From Tahibacter aquaticus (GTDB lineage: Bacteria > Pseudomonadota > Gammaproteobacteria > Xanthomonadales > Rhodanobacteraceae), in assembly GCF_004363655.1 (NCBI RefSeq), contig NZ_SNZH01000001.1:520451-584450 (forward strand): a stretch of DNA of 64,000 nucleotides, read 5' to 3'. Below, piece after piece: positions 16,794 to 25,696 of the stretch (positions are counted from its first letter, which is position 1; the number at the start of each line of letters is the position of its first letter). The notes under the pieces are model-generated. The model was not told where the DNA came from, ran no database searches, and worked only from the letters and a program-made list of their open reading frames with translations. The translations under genes were made by a program, and so were the position numbers.

Positions 16794-19577
16794 CTACGGC
16801 AACGGTGCATCCAGCTGGCTCAGCAGCAGCTGTTCCGGCGCCGTCGCGGCGAAGTTCTTCAGCACGACGGGGCGGCTCTGCAGCAGCAGGCTGTTTGCTT
16901 CCCCGGCCTGGCCGTCGGCACGCAAGGCCAGCGCCAGTTCCAGCGCGGCCGAAGCGGTCAGCGGGTGCTCCTTGCCTAGCGCATCCGCCAGCAGGGCATA
17001 GGCCTGGCGCAGTGCCGGCAGTACCAGCTCCGGCTGCTGCCGCGCCTGGGCCAGGCGGGCGCGCTCGCGTTCGCGCTGGGAACGTCCCAGCGCGGTATCG
17101 CGCAGCGTGCTGGCATCCAGTTCGGCCAGGCCAGCGGCGGCATCGTCCAGGCGGCCGGCGCGGCGCAGCAGTTCCACCTGCAGCAGACGGCTGCGGCCAA
17201 GATCCAGGTTGCCCGCATCGAGCTGGCGCACGCGTTCGGCCAGGGCATGCGCCAGCAGCGGCCGCGCCTCGTCCAGCCGGTTCGTGCGCAGCAGCAGCCG
17301 GGCCAGATTGTGTTCGGCGCGCAGCACCGCCGGATCGTCGGCGGGCCGGCTGTCGCGGCGCAGCTGCAGCGATTCGCGCGACAGGGGCTCGGCCGCGGCG
17401 AAGTCACCGGTTTCCTCCAGCGCCACGGCCAGATTGTTGATCGGCAGCACCAGGCTGGAGGTCACCGCCAGGCCGGATTCGCGGCGCCGGCGCAGCGACT
17501 CGCGATAGCTCGCAATCGCCTCCTGGTAGCGGCCGGCGTCCTGCAGGTCGGAACCCATTTCGTTGTAGACGTCGGCGATGTTGTCGCTGTTCTCGCCTTC
17601 GAAGCGGCCGTGCAGCTCGATCAGGCGGCGATAGATCGCCATCGCCTCGTCATAGCGGCGCTTGCCGCTGAGTGCCCGCGCATAGGCGCGCAAGGTGCCG
17701 ATCATTGCCGGGTGTTCGTCGCTGCCGAACTGCAGGCGCTTGGCAGCGAGCGTTTCTTCGAACAGGGCGATGGCCTGGTCGAACTTGCCCTGGCGCGTAT
17801 ACAGCCGCGCCAGGTTGTGCAGGGTGGCCTGGCCGTGGACATGGCCGCTGGCCCGGCGGATCTGCAGCGCGCGCAGCAGGTAGGCCTCGGCCTGGGCGTC
17901 GTCCCACAGATCGGTATAGACCACGCCCAGCGTATTCCAGGCCTCGGCCAGGTCTTCATCGCTGTGCTGCGCATCGGCCTCGCGCAAGTGCAGCGACTCC
18001 AGAGCGCTGGCTTCGGCTTCCTTGACCAGCCCCTTGCTCGATTGCAGTACCGCCAGCCGGCTCAGGCTTTCGTAGCGTTCGCGCACGTGGCCGGCACCGG
18101 CGCGCTGCCAGGCCTGTTCGCTGGCACGGTACAGATCGAGCGATCGCTGCGGCTGGCCCAGCATGTTCCACGCCCGCGCCAGCACGTCGAGCAGGCGCGC
18201 TTTCACTTCCGGCCGATCGGCCAGGCCGGTCTCCAGGCGGCGCGTGCTTTCGTCGAGCATGTCGCGCGCGCTGACCTCGCTGCGCGAGGGATTTTTCTCT
18301 GGATTGGCAAATTCAAAAATGGAAATAAGGAACTCGCTGACCTGGCCGGCCGTTTCCGCCTGCACCCGCGCCTGGCGTTCGGCCGCCAGGGCGCGGTCGC
18401 GTTCGTTGACCAGGCGCCAGCTGAAACCCAGCGCCATCGCCAGCACCAGCACGCCGGCGGCGACCATGGGCCAGCGCCGCTGCAGCAGCCGGCCCAGGCG
18501 ATAGCGCCAGCTCGGCGCACGCGCATGCACCGGCAGCACGTCCAGATGGCGTTCGATGTCTTCGGCCAGGGCATCGGCCGAGGCATAGCGCAGGCCCGGG
18601 TTGGTCGCGGTCGCGCGCAGGATGATGGCGTCGATGTCGCCGCGCAGGCGATGGCGCCAGCGGCACTGCTCGTCGCTCAGGTCGCTGGGACGCTGCAGGC
18701 CGCGGGTCAATTGGGTCAGGGTGCGCTCGTCCGCCTCCAGCCGCGCCTTGCGCCCGCTGACCAGCTCGAACAGGATCAGGCCCAGCGAATAGACGTCGCT
18801 GGCCACGCTGACCGGTGCGCCGGCGATCTGCTCCGGACTGGCATAGCCGGGCGTGTAATACGAGGTGCCGGCACGTTCGCGCGACCGGTCCAGCGCACGG
18901 GCGATGCCGAAATCCAGCAGTACCGGCGCACCGTCGGCGCGCACCAGCACGTTCGACGGCTTCAGGTCGCAGTGCACGATCAGGCGCTGGTGGGCGAACG
19001 CCACGGCGCGGCAGATATTGCGAAACAGACGCAGCCGCGCACGCAGGTCCAGCTGCTGCTGCAGACACCAGCGGTCGACGGCAATGCCTTCGACGAACTC
19101 CAGCACCAGGTAAGGCTGGCCGCCCGGCGTGGCGCCGCCGTCGATCAGCCGTGCGATATGCGGATGCTGCAGGCCGGCCAGGATCTGCCGCTCGGCGGCG
19201 AGCAGGTGCAGGGCATCGTCGGTCGGAATGCCACGCAGCAGCTTGATGGCCGCCTGCTGCTCGAAATGGCCGTCCGCACGCTCGGCGCGATACACCGCGC
19301 CCATGCCGCCACTGGCCAGCTTTTCCACCAGGCGCCAGGCACCGACGCGATCACCGACATCCAGTTCGGTCTCAGGCAGCTGCGCCAGCAGCGCCGCGAC
19401 CGGCGCCGAAGCTCGTCGCAAGCCTTGGGTTTCCGCAGCGACCAGCGCTTCCACTTCCGCCGCCAGCGCCGTATCGGCGCCGCTGCTGCGCAGGTGGATG
19501 CGGCGCTGCTCCACGTCCAGGTCGCAGACCTGGTCGAACAGTTGCCGCAACAACGCGAAACGCGAACCGCTGGCCAT
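16794..19577 (-). CDS. Membrane Ser/Thr protein kinase with C-terminal TPR region, copy 1
   Basis: 927 residues. The kinase domain (about 80-350) has the glycine loop LASGGMGAVYRAE, catalytic K112 in AAIKLL, HCDLKPSN (D204), DFG (222-224) and ASPEQ. HCD replaces the usual HRD, so this is a non-RD kinase. One membrane segment (about 369-388) leads to a C-terminal half of TPR-like helical repeats, predicted outside the inner membrane. A near-identical architecture (943 residues) lies directly upstream, and an ECF sigma gene heads the group. In Xanthomonas citri an ECF sigma factor with a cognate kinase (EcfK-PknS) controls type VI secretion, so the kinase may switch on the sigma factor here; the targets are unknown. 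The codons for residues 414-431 are unusually AT-rich. Confidence 0.88.
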   Translation of the reverse strand: MASGSRFALLRQLFDQVCDLDVEQRRIHLRSSGADTALAAEVEALVAAETQGLRRASAPVAALLAQLPETELDVGDRVGAWRLVEKLASGGMGAVYRAERADGHFEQQAAIKLLRGIPTDDALHLLAAERQILAGLQHPHIARLIDGGATPGGQPYLVLEFVEGIAVDRWCLQQQLDLRARLRLFRNICRAVAFAHQRLIVHCDLKPSNVLVRADGAPVLLDFGIARALDRSRERAGTSYYTPGYASPEQIAGAPVSVASDVYSLGLILFELVSGRKARLEADERTLTQLTRGLQRPSDLSDEQCRWRHRLRGDIDAIILRATATNPGLRYASADALAEDIERHLDVLPVHARAPSWRYRLGRLLQRRWPMVAAGVLVLAMALGFSWRLVNERDRALAAERQARVQAETAGQVSEFLISIFEFANPEKNPSRSEVSARDMLDESTRRLETGLADRPEVKARLLDVLARAWNMLGQPQRSLDLYRASEQAWQRAGAGHVRERYESLSRLAVLQSSKGLVKEAEASALESLHLREADAQHSDEDLAEAWNTLGVVYTDLWDDAQAEAYLLRALQIRRASGHVHGQATLHNLARLYTRQGKFDQAIALFEETLAAKRLQFGSDEHPAMIGTLRAYARALSGKRRYDEAMAIYRRLIELHGRFEGENSDNIADVYNEMGSDLQDAGRYQEAIASYRESLRRRRESGLAVTSSLVLPINNLAVALEETGDFAAAEPLSRESLQLRRDSRPADDPAVLRAEHNLARLLLRTNRLDEARPLLAHALAERVRQLDAGNLDLGRSRLLQVELLRRAGRLDDAAAGLAELDASTLRDTALGRSQRERERARLAQARQQPELVLPALRQAYALLADALGKEHPLTASAALELALALRADGQAGEANSLLLQSRPVVLKNFAATAPEQLLLSQLDAPLP

Positions 19578-19618
19578 GGCGTGGATCTCGGCGCGAGGCC
19601 GCCAACAATGAGGCCGGC

Positions 19619-19630
19619 ACTATACGACAG
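19619..19630 (-). promoter_or_regulatory. Motif shared by both kinase genes (copy 1 upstream site)
   Basis: CTGTCGTATAGT on the minus strand, 42-53 bases upstream of the kinase 1 ATG. The identical 12-mer occurs 40-51 bases before the kinase 2 ATG. Matching distance and sequence amid otherwise different leaders suggest a promoter element or operator, possibly read by the ECF sigma factor. I could not define a matching second hexamer. Confidence 0.4.
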
Positions 19631-19712
19631 GGCAATCGCCGCGGCCGCGCCGCGGCGGCATTTGTATACCCGCTGCGGCAAGTCCGCCGTCCGGCGAATG
19701 GCGCAGGGCCGT

Positions 19713-22544
19713 CTAGCGCAGCTGGCTGCGCAGCCGCAACAGTCCTTTGCGCACGGGCGCGGTCGCCACGAAGTTCTGCTCCACCGCAGCCGCATTGGCG
19801 GCCAGCAGCGCCTTCGCTTCGCCGGTCTGTCCCTGCGCATTCAAGGCCTGCGCCAGCTCCAGCGCCTGTGCCGCGGCCAGCGGATGGGTCTGCCCATGCG
19901 CCTGCGCCAGCAGCTCGGCCGCGTTGCGCAACGCGGCGACGCCATCGGCCTGGCGTCCGGCCGCCAGGGCCAGGCGGCCGCGTTCGGCCTCGCGCTGGCC
20001 GCGCAGCGAAGCGGAAGCCTGTACCGCCGACGCGTCCAGCTGCTGCAGCGCAGCCTCGGCCTCGGCCCGGCGTCCGGCACGGCGCAGCCATTCCACCTGC
20101 AACAGCAGCGTGCGGCCCAGGTCGGAGTGAGTCGCACTGAGCTGGGCGCGGCGGCCGGCCAGGCAATGCAGCAGCAGCGGCTGCGCTTCGTCCAGCCGGC
20201 CGGAACGCAGCAGCAGGCGCGCCAGATTGTGCTCGGCCCGCAGCACCGACGGATCGTCCGCGCCCAGGCTGCTGCGCCGCAGTGCCAGCGATTCGCGCAT
20301 CAGCGGCTCGGCTGCGGCGTTGTCGCCGATTTCCTCCAGCGCCACGCCAAGATTGTTGATCGGCTGCACCAGCACCGCCGGCACGGTATGCGGCAGTGCG
20401 CGGCGCTGGCGTATCGACTCGCGGTAGGCCTGCATCGCTTCGCCATAGCGGCCGGCATCCTGCAGCACCGAACCCAGTTCGTTGTAGCTGGAAGCGGTCA
20501 GGTCGCTTTGCGCGCCAGCCAGCTGCTGTTCCAGCCCTATCGTCTCGCGCAGGCGGGCGACTGCCTCGTCGTAGCGCTTGAGCCCGGCCAGCGTGCCGGC
20601 ATAACTGGTCAGGGTGTAGATGACCGATGGGTGCACGTCGGTGCCGTAGCGCTGGCGCTTGGCGGCCAGGGTCTGCTCGTGCAGGACCAGGGATTCGTCC
20701 AGCCGGCCCTGGTTGGCATACAGGCCAGCCAAGTTGTGCATCACCGCCATGACGCCGTCGGATTTGTCGCGCTGGCGCACGGCCAGCGCGCGCTTGAGGA
20801 ACTCCTCGGCTTCCGCGTCGCGTCCGCCGATCTCGCGCAGCACCAGGCCCAGCGCATTCCAGGAATCGGCCAGCTCGGTCTCGTTGCGCGGCTGCAAGGC
20901 TTCGCGCAGGACGAGGGAATGGCGCACTGTCTTTTCCGCCTCGGCACGCATGCCGTTGTTCACCTGCATCACGCCCAGGTCGCTCAGGGTACGGGCCAGG
21001 TCGCGCTCGTAGCCCGCGCCGGCCTGCTGCCACTGGGCCACGCTGGCGCGGTACAGGTCGATCGAGCGCTGCGGCAGGCCGAGCCGGTCCCAGGCCCGCG
21101 CCAGCACGGCGAGCAGACGCGCCTTCACGGCGGGCTTCTCGGCCAGGCTGTCGCCAAGCCGGCGCGTGCTTTCCTCCAGCATGTCGCGTGCGCTGATTTC
21201 TCTATTTTTTATATTTTTCTCAGGATTTGCAAATTCAAATATGGAAATAAGAAAATCACTGATCTGCCGTGCCGTGTCCGCCTGGCTCAGCGCCTGGCGC
21301 TCGGCCGCCAGCGCGCGGTCGCGCTGGCCGCGCGACTCGACTTCCGCCGCCAGCGCGCGGTCGCGCTCGTTCACCAGACGCCAGCTGAAGCCCACTGCCA
21401 TCAGCACGAAGCCGGCAGCGGCGATGAACCACGGCCAGCGCCGGCGCAGCAGGCGGCCGGCGGCGTAAGTCAGGGTCGGCGTGCGCGCGGCAACGGGTTT
21501 CAGATCCAGATGGCGCTCTATGTCTTCGGCCAGCGCATCGGCCGAGGCATAACGCAGGCCGGCACGTTGCGCGGTGGCGCGCAGGATGATGGCATCGAGG
21601 TCGCCGCGCAGCTGGCGCGGCCATCTGCACTGGCTGCCCGCCAGTTCGCTGGGCTTGCGCACGGCGCGGGTCAGGTCGGTGACCGTGTGGTCCAGCGCGT
21701 GCAGGCGCGCTTTGCGCCCACTCACCAGCTCGAACAGGATCAGGCCCAGCGAATAGACGTCGCTGGCCACGCTGACCGGCTTGCCCTCCATCTGCTCGGG
21801 GCTGGCATAGCCCGGCGTGTAGTACGCCGCCCCGGCCTGTTCGCGGGCGCGGTCCACGGCACGGGCGATGCCGAAATCCAGCAGCACCGGCGCACCGTCG
21901 GCGCGCACCAGCACGTTCGACGGCTTCAGGTCGCAATGTACGATCAGGCGCTGGTGCGCGAACGCCACTGCGCGGCAGACATTGCGGAACAGGCGCAGTC
22001 GCGCCTTCAGATCCAGCGCGCGCTGTTCGCACCACTGGTCGATGGCCACGCCTTCGACGTATTCCATGACCAGATAAGGCTGGCCGCCCGGCGTGGCGCC
22101 TCCATCGAGCAGGCGGGCGATATGCGGGTGCTGCAGGCCGGCCAGGATCTGCCGTTCCTGTGCCAGCAGATCCAGTGCATCGACGGTGGGAATGCCGCGC
22201 AGCAGCTTGATCGCGGCCTGCTGCTGGAAATGACCGTCGGCGCGCTCGGCCCGGTAGACGGTGCCCATGCCGCCGCTGGCCAGCTTCTCCGCCAGGCGCC
22301 AGGCACCGACGCGGTCGCCGACATCCAGCTCGGTTTCGGGAATGCGCGACAGCAGCGCCGCTACCGGCACACCGCCGCGGCTGCCGAATCCACGCGTCTC
22401 CGCCGTCAGCAGTGCCTCGACCTCGGCGATCAGGTCGGTACTGGCGCCACTGGCCTGCAGGTGCTCGCTGCGCCGCTCGGAATCGAGGTCGCAGACCTCC
22501 TCGAACAACTGTCGCAGCAGCGCAAAGCGCGAACTGTTGGCCAT
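19713..22544 (-). CDS. Membrane Ser/Thr protein kinase with C-terminal TPR region, copy 2
   Basis: 943 residues, same plan as the next gene: glycine loop LASGGMGTVYRAE, AAIKLL, HCDLKPSN (non-RD), LDFGIAR, a membrane segment (WFIAAAGFVLMAVGFSW, about residue 372-390), and TPR-like repeats to the C-terminus. The kinase halves of the two copies are far more alike than the TPR halves, which suggests shared output and different sensed signals. After the membrane segment this copy has a tandem RDRALAAE repeat (RDRALAAEVESRGQ, RDRALAAE) that accounts for its extra 16 residues. The AT-rich codon patch of copy 1 is present at the same place (21195-21262). The gene lies 338 bases downstream of the ECF sigma gene. 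Confidence 0.88.
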   Translation of the reverse strand: MANSSRFALLRQLFEEVCDLDSERRSEHLQASGASTDLIAEVEALLTAETRGFGSRGGVPVAALLSRIPETELDVGDRVGAWRLAEKLASGGMGTVYRAERADGHFQQQAAIKLLRGIPTVDALDLLAQERQILAGLQHPHIARLLDGGATPGGQPYLVMEYVEGVAIDQWCEQRALDLKARLRLFRNVCRAVAFAHQRLIVHCDLKPSNVLVRADGAPVLLDFGIARAVDRAREQAGAAYYTPGYASPEQMEGKPVSVASDVYSLGLILFELVSGRKARLHALDHTVTDLTRAVRKPSELAGSQCRWPRQLRGDLDAIILRATAQRAGLRYASADALAEDIERHLDLKPVAARTPTLTYAAGRLLRRRWPWFIAAAGFVLMAVGFSWRLVNERDRALAAEVESRGQRDRALAAERQALSQADTARQISDFLISIFEFANPEKNIKNREISARDMLEESTRRLGDSLAEKPAVKARLLAVLARAWDRLGLPQRSIDLYRASVAQWQQAGAGYERDLARTLSDLGVMQVNNGMRAEAEKTVRHSLVLREALQPRNETELADSWNALGLVLREIGGRDAEAEEFLKRALAVRQRDKSDGVMAVMHNLAGLYANQGRLDESLVLHEQTLAAKRQRYGTDVHPSVIYTLTSYAGTLAGLKRYDEAVARLRETIGLEQQLAGAQSDLTASSYNELGSVLQDAGRYGEAMQAYRESIRQRRALPHTVPAVLVQPINNLGVALEEIGDNAAAEPLMRESLALRRSSLGADDPSVLRAEHNLARLLLRSGRLDEAQPLLLHCLAGRRAQLSATHSDLGRTLLLQVEWLRRAGRRAEAEAALQQLDASAVQASASLRGQREAERGRLALAAGRQADGVAALRNAAELLAQAHGQTHPLAAAQALELAQALNAQGQTGEAKALLAANAAAVEQNFVATAPVRKGLLRLRSQLR

Positions 22545-22882
22545 GACGAAAATCCCGGCGGCCGCCGGAGAAAGGGAGGCGGAACTATACGACAGAGTAT
22601 TGCCTGGCCGTGTCCCGCGGCAGCAGCGGCAGCCGCAGCAACAAAGCCACCTTCCCCGCCGCCAGCTACTGCTGGCCCCGGAATTCCACGGCAGCAGGCC
22701 CGAAGGCCTGGAGATGCTCGCTGTTGCGACAAGGATCCTCGATGCGGAAGGCTCGTGGATCGATGCAAGCGCTGACCTGCTGGTGTTTTTCGCGCTGTCC
22801 GGACTTCACAGCCGCCAGAGCAATCTGCCCGGCGACGCCGAGCCGGCCGCGCCGTCGCCACGGCCGAAATGGCGGCGCTGGA
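22545..22882. other. Intergenic leader between the ECF sigma gene and kinase 2
   Basis: 338 bases with no gene I can support; the readable frames are short and unlike neighbouring proteins. It contains the shared CTGTCGTATAGT motif (22584-22595) near the kinase gene and a purine-rich stretch GGAGAAAGGGAGG just before it. The length suggests that kinase 2 has its own promoter. Confidence 0.45.
22584..22595 (-). promoter_or_regulatory. Motif shared by both kinase genes (copy 2 upstream site)
   Basis: CTGTCGTATAGT on the minus strand, 40-51 bases before the kinase 2 ATG, identical to the site before kinase 1. The flanks differ apart from GCC/TCC just downstream, so the match is not simply a recent copy of the whole leader. 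Confidence 0.4.
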
Positions 22883-23440
22883 TCAGCTCAAGACGCGGTT
22901 GAGCCAGGCGCGCGCGAAGCGCAGGTCACGGTCGACGGTCGGTACGGATATGCCGACGACGGCGGCGATCTCTTCGCGCTCCATGCCGGCGAAATAACTC
23001 ATCTCCACCACGCGGGCGATGCGCTCGTCCTCGTTGTGCAGCTGGGACAGGGCCTGGTCCAGTGCCAGCAGATCCAGCTCGATGCGCTGGCCTTCGGCCG
23101 ACTCGGCGTGACTCAGGGTGACCAGCACCACATCACCGCCGCGCTTGGCCGACAGGCGTGCCCGTGCCTGGTCCACCAGCACCGAGCGCATATGCATCGC
23201 GGCCAGGGCGAGGAAATGGGCACGGTTCTGCCAGTCGGTATCGGCACCGAGCAGGCGCACCAACGCCTCGTGTACCAGGGCGGTCGGCTCCAGCGTCTGC
23301 TGCGTGCCTTCACGGCGCAGGCGCACCGAGGCCATTTCGCGCAGGGTGTCGTACAGGCGTGGCATCAGCCGCTCCAGCGCGCGGCGGTCGCCGCCGCGCC
23401 AGGCTTGCAGCATCTCGGTTACATCGCCGACGTCTGACAT
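22883..23440 (-). CDS. ECF-type RNA polymerase sigma factor (kinase-associated group)
   Basis: 185 residues. Sigma region 2 covers about 20-85 (ERLMPRLYDTLREMASVRLRR, then ALVHEALVRLL) and region 4 covers about 130-183 (LSQLHNEDERIARVVEMSYFAG, helix-turn-helix REEIAAVVGISVPTVDRDLRFARAWL). This pattern matches the ECF group usually encoded beside Ser/Thr kinases (TIGR02999/ECF43-like as I recall). No anti-sigma gene is present; phosphorylation by the adjacent kinases is the expected switch. The start at 23440 (MSDVGDV) is used because the upstream in-frame extension is basic and unlike the family. It is the first gene of the sigma-kinase-kinase group. Confidence 0.88.
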   Translation of the reverse strand: MSDVGDVTEMLQAWRGGDRRALERLMPRLYDTLREMASVRLRREGTQQTLEPTALVHEALVRLLGADTDWQNRAHFLALAAMHMRSVLVDQARARLSAKRGGDVVLVTLSHAESAEGQRIELDLLALDQALSQLHNEDERIARVVEMSYFAGMEREEIAAVVGISVPTVDRDLRFARAWLNRVLS

Positions 23441-23796
23441 GGGTGGGCCGGAAAGCGGAATCGTATGGATTGTGCCGCAAGGCCGGGGTCGCTGTCGCTG
23501 GGGTACTGCTCGCCGGCCTCGCAGGACGCGGCGAAAAACCAGCCCGCATCGGCGGCACCGGCGCGGCGTCGAAACCCGGCTACCGTCGTACGCGACAGCA
23601 GCCCGCAGCGGCTTGCGGGCCCGCAGACTCGGCACACAACGAACTCCGGTGTGCTATCGGCAACCCTTCAATGCCGGCAACGTGCCGGCGATTTGCCAGG
23701 GCCATGTCGAACCCTTCAGCGGGCTCGCCCCAGCCAGGGCACTACCGGCGCGGCAGACAACCGCGGCAGACAACAGACGCGGCAACGAACTTCAGT
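23441..23796. other. Intergenic region between the symporter and ECF sigma genes
   Basis: 356 bases without a supportable gene. Both flanking genes point left, so this holds the symporter's 3' end and the ECF promoter. A small hairpin GCCCGCA-N6-TGCGGGC at 23601-23620 might contribute to termination of the symporter transcript, but it lies 177 bases after the stop codon and has no T-run. Confidence 0.35.
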
Positions 23797-25134
23797 TCAA
23801 ACCTTGGGCGAAGAAGAAGCCGCCGCCATCGCCTCTGCCGTGTCGGAACGCTCCTCGCCCTTGGCCACGACAACGGCCGTGGCCAGGTCGCCGGTCACGT
23901 TCAGCGCGGTGCGGCACATGTCGAGGAAGCGATCCACGCCCAGGATGATGGCGATGCCTTCCGGCGGCACCTTCAGATAAACCAGGATCATCGCGATCAC
24001 CGGCAGCGAGCCCGCCGGCACGCCGGCGGTACCGATGGAGCCGAGGATACACAGACCCAGCACCATGACCTGCTGGCCCAGGCCCAGCTCCACGCCGAAG
24101 CACTGTGCCAGGAACAGGGTGGTCAGGCCTTCGAATAGGGCGGTGCCGTGATGGTTGGCGCTGGCACCGACCGTCAGCACGAAGCGCGCGACCTTGGTCG
24201 GCAGGCGCAGGTTCTGTTCGGCGCATTTGAGCGTGGTCGGCAAGGTGCCGGTGGACGAGGCGGTGGAAAACGCGGTGAGGATGGCTTCCTGCGAGTCGCG
24301 GAAGAAACGCAGCGGGCTCATGCCGCCCATGAAGCGCACCCACAGCGGCAGTACCACGAACATATGGATGCCGATGGCGAGCATCACCGCAATCACGTAC
24401 TGGCCCAGCTTGGCCAGCACATCCCAGCCGAAGCGCGCAGTCAGCGCGAACATCAGGCAGGCGACGGCATACGGGGTCAGCTTGACCACCATGCCGATCA
24501 GCTTCATCACCAGCTCGTTCAGACCTTGCACCGCTTCCTTGAAGCGCTCGGTCGCCGGCGTCGGCGTCAGCACCAGGGCAATGCCCAGCATGATGGCGAA
24601 GAACATCACCGCCAGCAGTTCGCCTTCGCCAGCGGCCTTGACCACGTTCTTGGGCACCACGCCGAGGATCATCTCGATCACCGACAGCGTAGGCTTCGAC
24701 TCGGCAATCTGGTGGGCCTGGCTGCCGCTGGTGGCGAGGAAGCTGTCGCGCAGCGCCGGGTCGAAGCCCAGCCCGGGCTGTAACAGGTTCACCACGATCA
24801 GGCCGATCAGGATCGCAATGCTGGTCACCACGGCGGTATAGATCAGGGTGCGCCAGCCGATGCGGCCCAGCGAGGCAATATCGCCGATCTCGGCCACGCC
24901 GAGAATCAGCGCGGTGAACATCAGCGGCAGCACCAGCATGAACAGCAGGCGCAGGAACAATTGCCCGGCCGGCGCGGCGATGTAGTCGATCACGCCGGCC
25001 ACGATGGGATTGCCCGGCGCCAGCCAATAGGCCAGTACGCCGCCGATGATGCCGATCGCAAAACCGATCAGTACGCGCCAATGCAAGGCCAGACCGGTCG
25101 TGGGCGCGGCGGCGGTCAGGGAGGCGTGGCTCAT
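23797..25134 (-). CDS. Dicarboxylate/amino acid:cation symporter (DAACS family) with variant NMDGT motif
   Basis: 445 residues, polytopic, with the two re-entrant hairpins of glutamate/dicarboxylate transporters. The serine-rich loop reads STASSTGTLPTT and the second hairpin GSIGTAGVPAGSLPV. The sodium/substrate motif NMDGT of transmembrane helix 7 is replaced by NHHGT (GASANHHGTALFEG). The C-terminal VDRFLDMCRTALNVTGD is typical of the family. It should import C4-dicarboxylates or acidic amino acids with H+ or Na+; the altered motif makes the substrate and coupling ion uncertain. The ATG at 25134 is preferred because the longer frame adds 47 residues unlike any transporter N-terminus. Confidence 0.85.
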   Translation of the reverse strand: MSHASLTAAAPTTGLALHWRVLIGFAIGIIGGVLAYWLAPGNPIVAGVIDYIAAPAGQLFLRLLFMLVLPLMFTALILGVAEIGDIASLGRIGWRTLIYTAVVTSIAILIGLIVVNLLQPGLGFDPALRDSFLATSGSQAHQIAESKPTLSVIEMILGVVPKNVVKAAGEGELLAVMFFAIMLGIALVLTPTPATERFKEAVQGLNELVMKLIGMVVKLTPYAVACLMFALTARFGWDVLAKLGQYVIAVMLAIGIHMFVVLPLWVRFMGGMSPLRFFRDSQEAILTAFSTASSTGTLPTTLKCAEQNLRLPTKVARFVLTVGASANHHGTALFEGLTTLFLAQCFGVELGLGQQVMVLGLCILGSIGTAGVPAGSLPVIAMILVYLKVPPEGIAIILGVDRFLDMCRTALNVTGDLATAVVVAKGEERSDTAEAMAAASSSPKV

Positions 25135-25696
25135 GAGGGCTCGCAGGATCGGAAGACGAAGAACGCCGACCCTACCGGAGAAACCCTGGACGCGGCAATG
25201 CAAGAAGGCAGGCGGGGCGAGGCGAAAAATCCCTACCCGGGCAAGACCGAGCCCGATGCGACAGGGGGGACGCATCGGGCTCGCGCGGTCATCCTGGACC
25301 AGAGCACCCTGCCCCTCCGCCTACTCCCTGAAAGCCGACGCCGGCACGCCAGGGCCATGCTTTTTGCTGCACCCAGGCGCCCTAGCGGGCGGCGCAGAGG
25401 CTAAGGGCGAAGCCGCCGGCAATCTGTCCACCCGTTGGCATTTCGCCGCGCTGGGTAGTTTTTTCGCCGACGATCGGCAAAATCGGCAAACGTGGCCGTA
25501 TGCAATCCGCGGCGATTGCCGCATCCCTTCCCTGCCGGGTCGTCCGCAACGCGGGCCGCTGGCAGACGCGGCAACCGGCACTTTCCCCCAACGACTGCCA
25601 GGTGCGGCACCTCAGTGTAAGCTAGCCCGCTTTGCCCCCGGCGCCGCGGGCTGGCCAAGCCCTCGGCGAGAGCGCCGTCTGCCCAGAGTCTCGTGG
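25135..25696. other. Divergent intergenic region before the glycan locus
   Basis: 562 bases between the symporter (leftward) and the HAD-UbiA gene (rightward). I see no gene here. It contains a strong hairpin (25248-25283), a tandem 9-base repeat ATCGGCAAA ATCGGCAAA (25473-25490) and TTTTTTCG just before it (about 25460-25467), which makes the 25455-25500 stretch the best candidate for promoter or operator sequence of the glycan operon. Confidence 0.4.
25248..25283. repeat. Perfect 13-base inverted repeat in the divergent region
   Basis: CGAGCCCGATGCG and its exact complement are separated by ACAGGGGGGA. The stem is very GC-rich with no T-run on either side. It lies upstream of both flanking genes, so it is not a simple terminator. 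It may be a regulatory dyad or a small repeat element. Confidence 0.45.

Noticed and set aside
16794-22544. Repetitive sequence considered as a CRISPR-like or tandem repeat array
   Set aside because: The repetition comes from two paralogous genes and TPR helices; there are no regularly spaced identical short repeats.
17247-22775. A very long open frame (1842 codons) on the plus strand across both kinase genes
   Set aside because: It is antisense to two well-supported kinase genes; in DNA of this GC content the opposite strand of a gene often stays open. Its translation is low-complexity Gln/Arg/Ala/His with internal repeats that merely mirror the duplication of the kinases.
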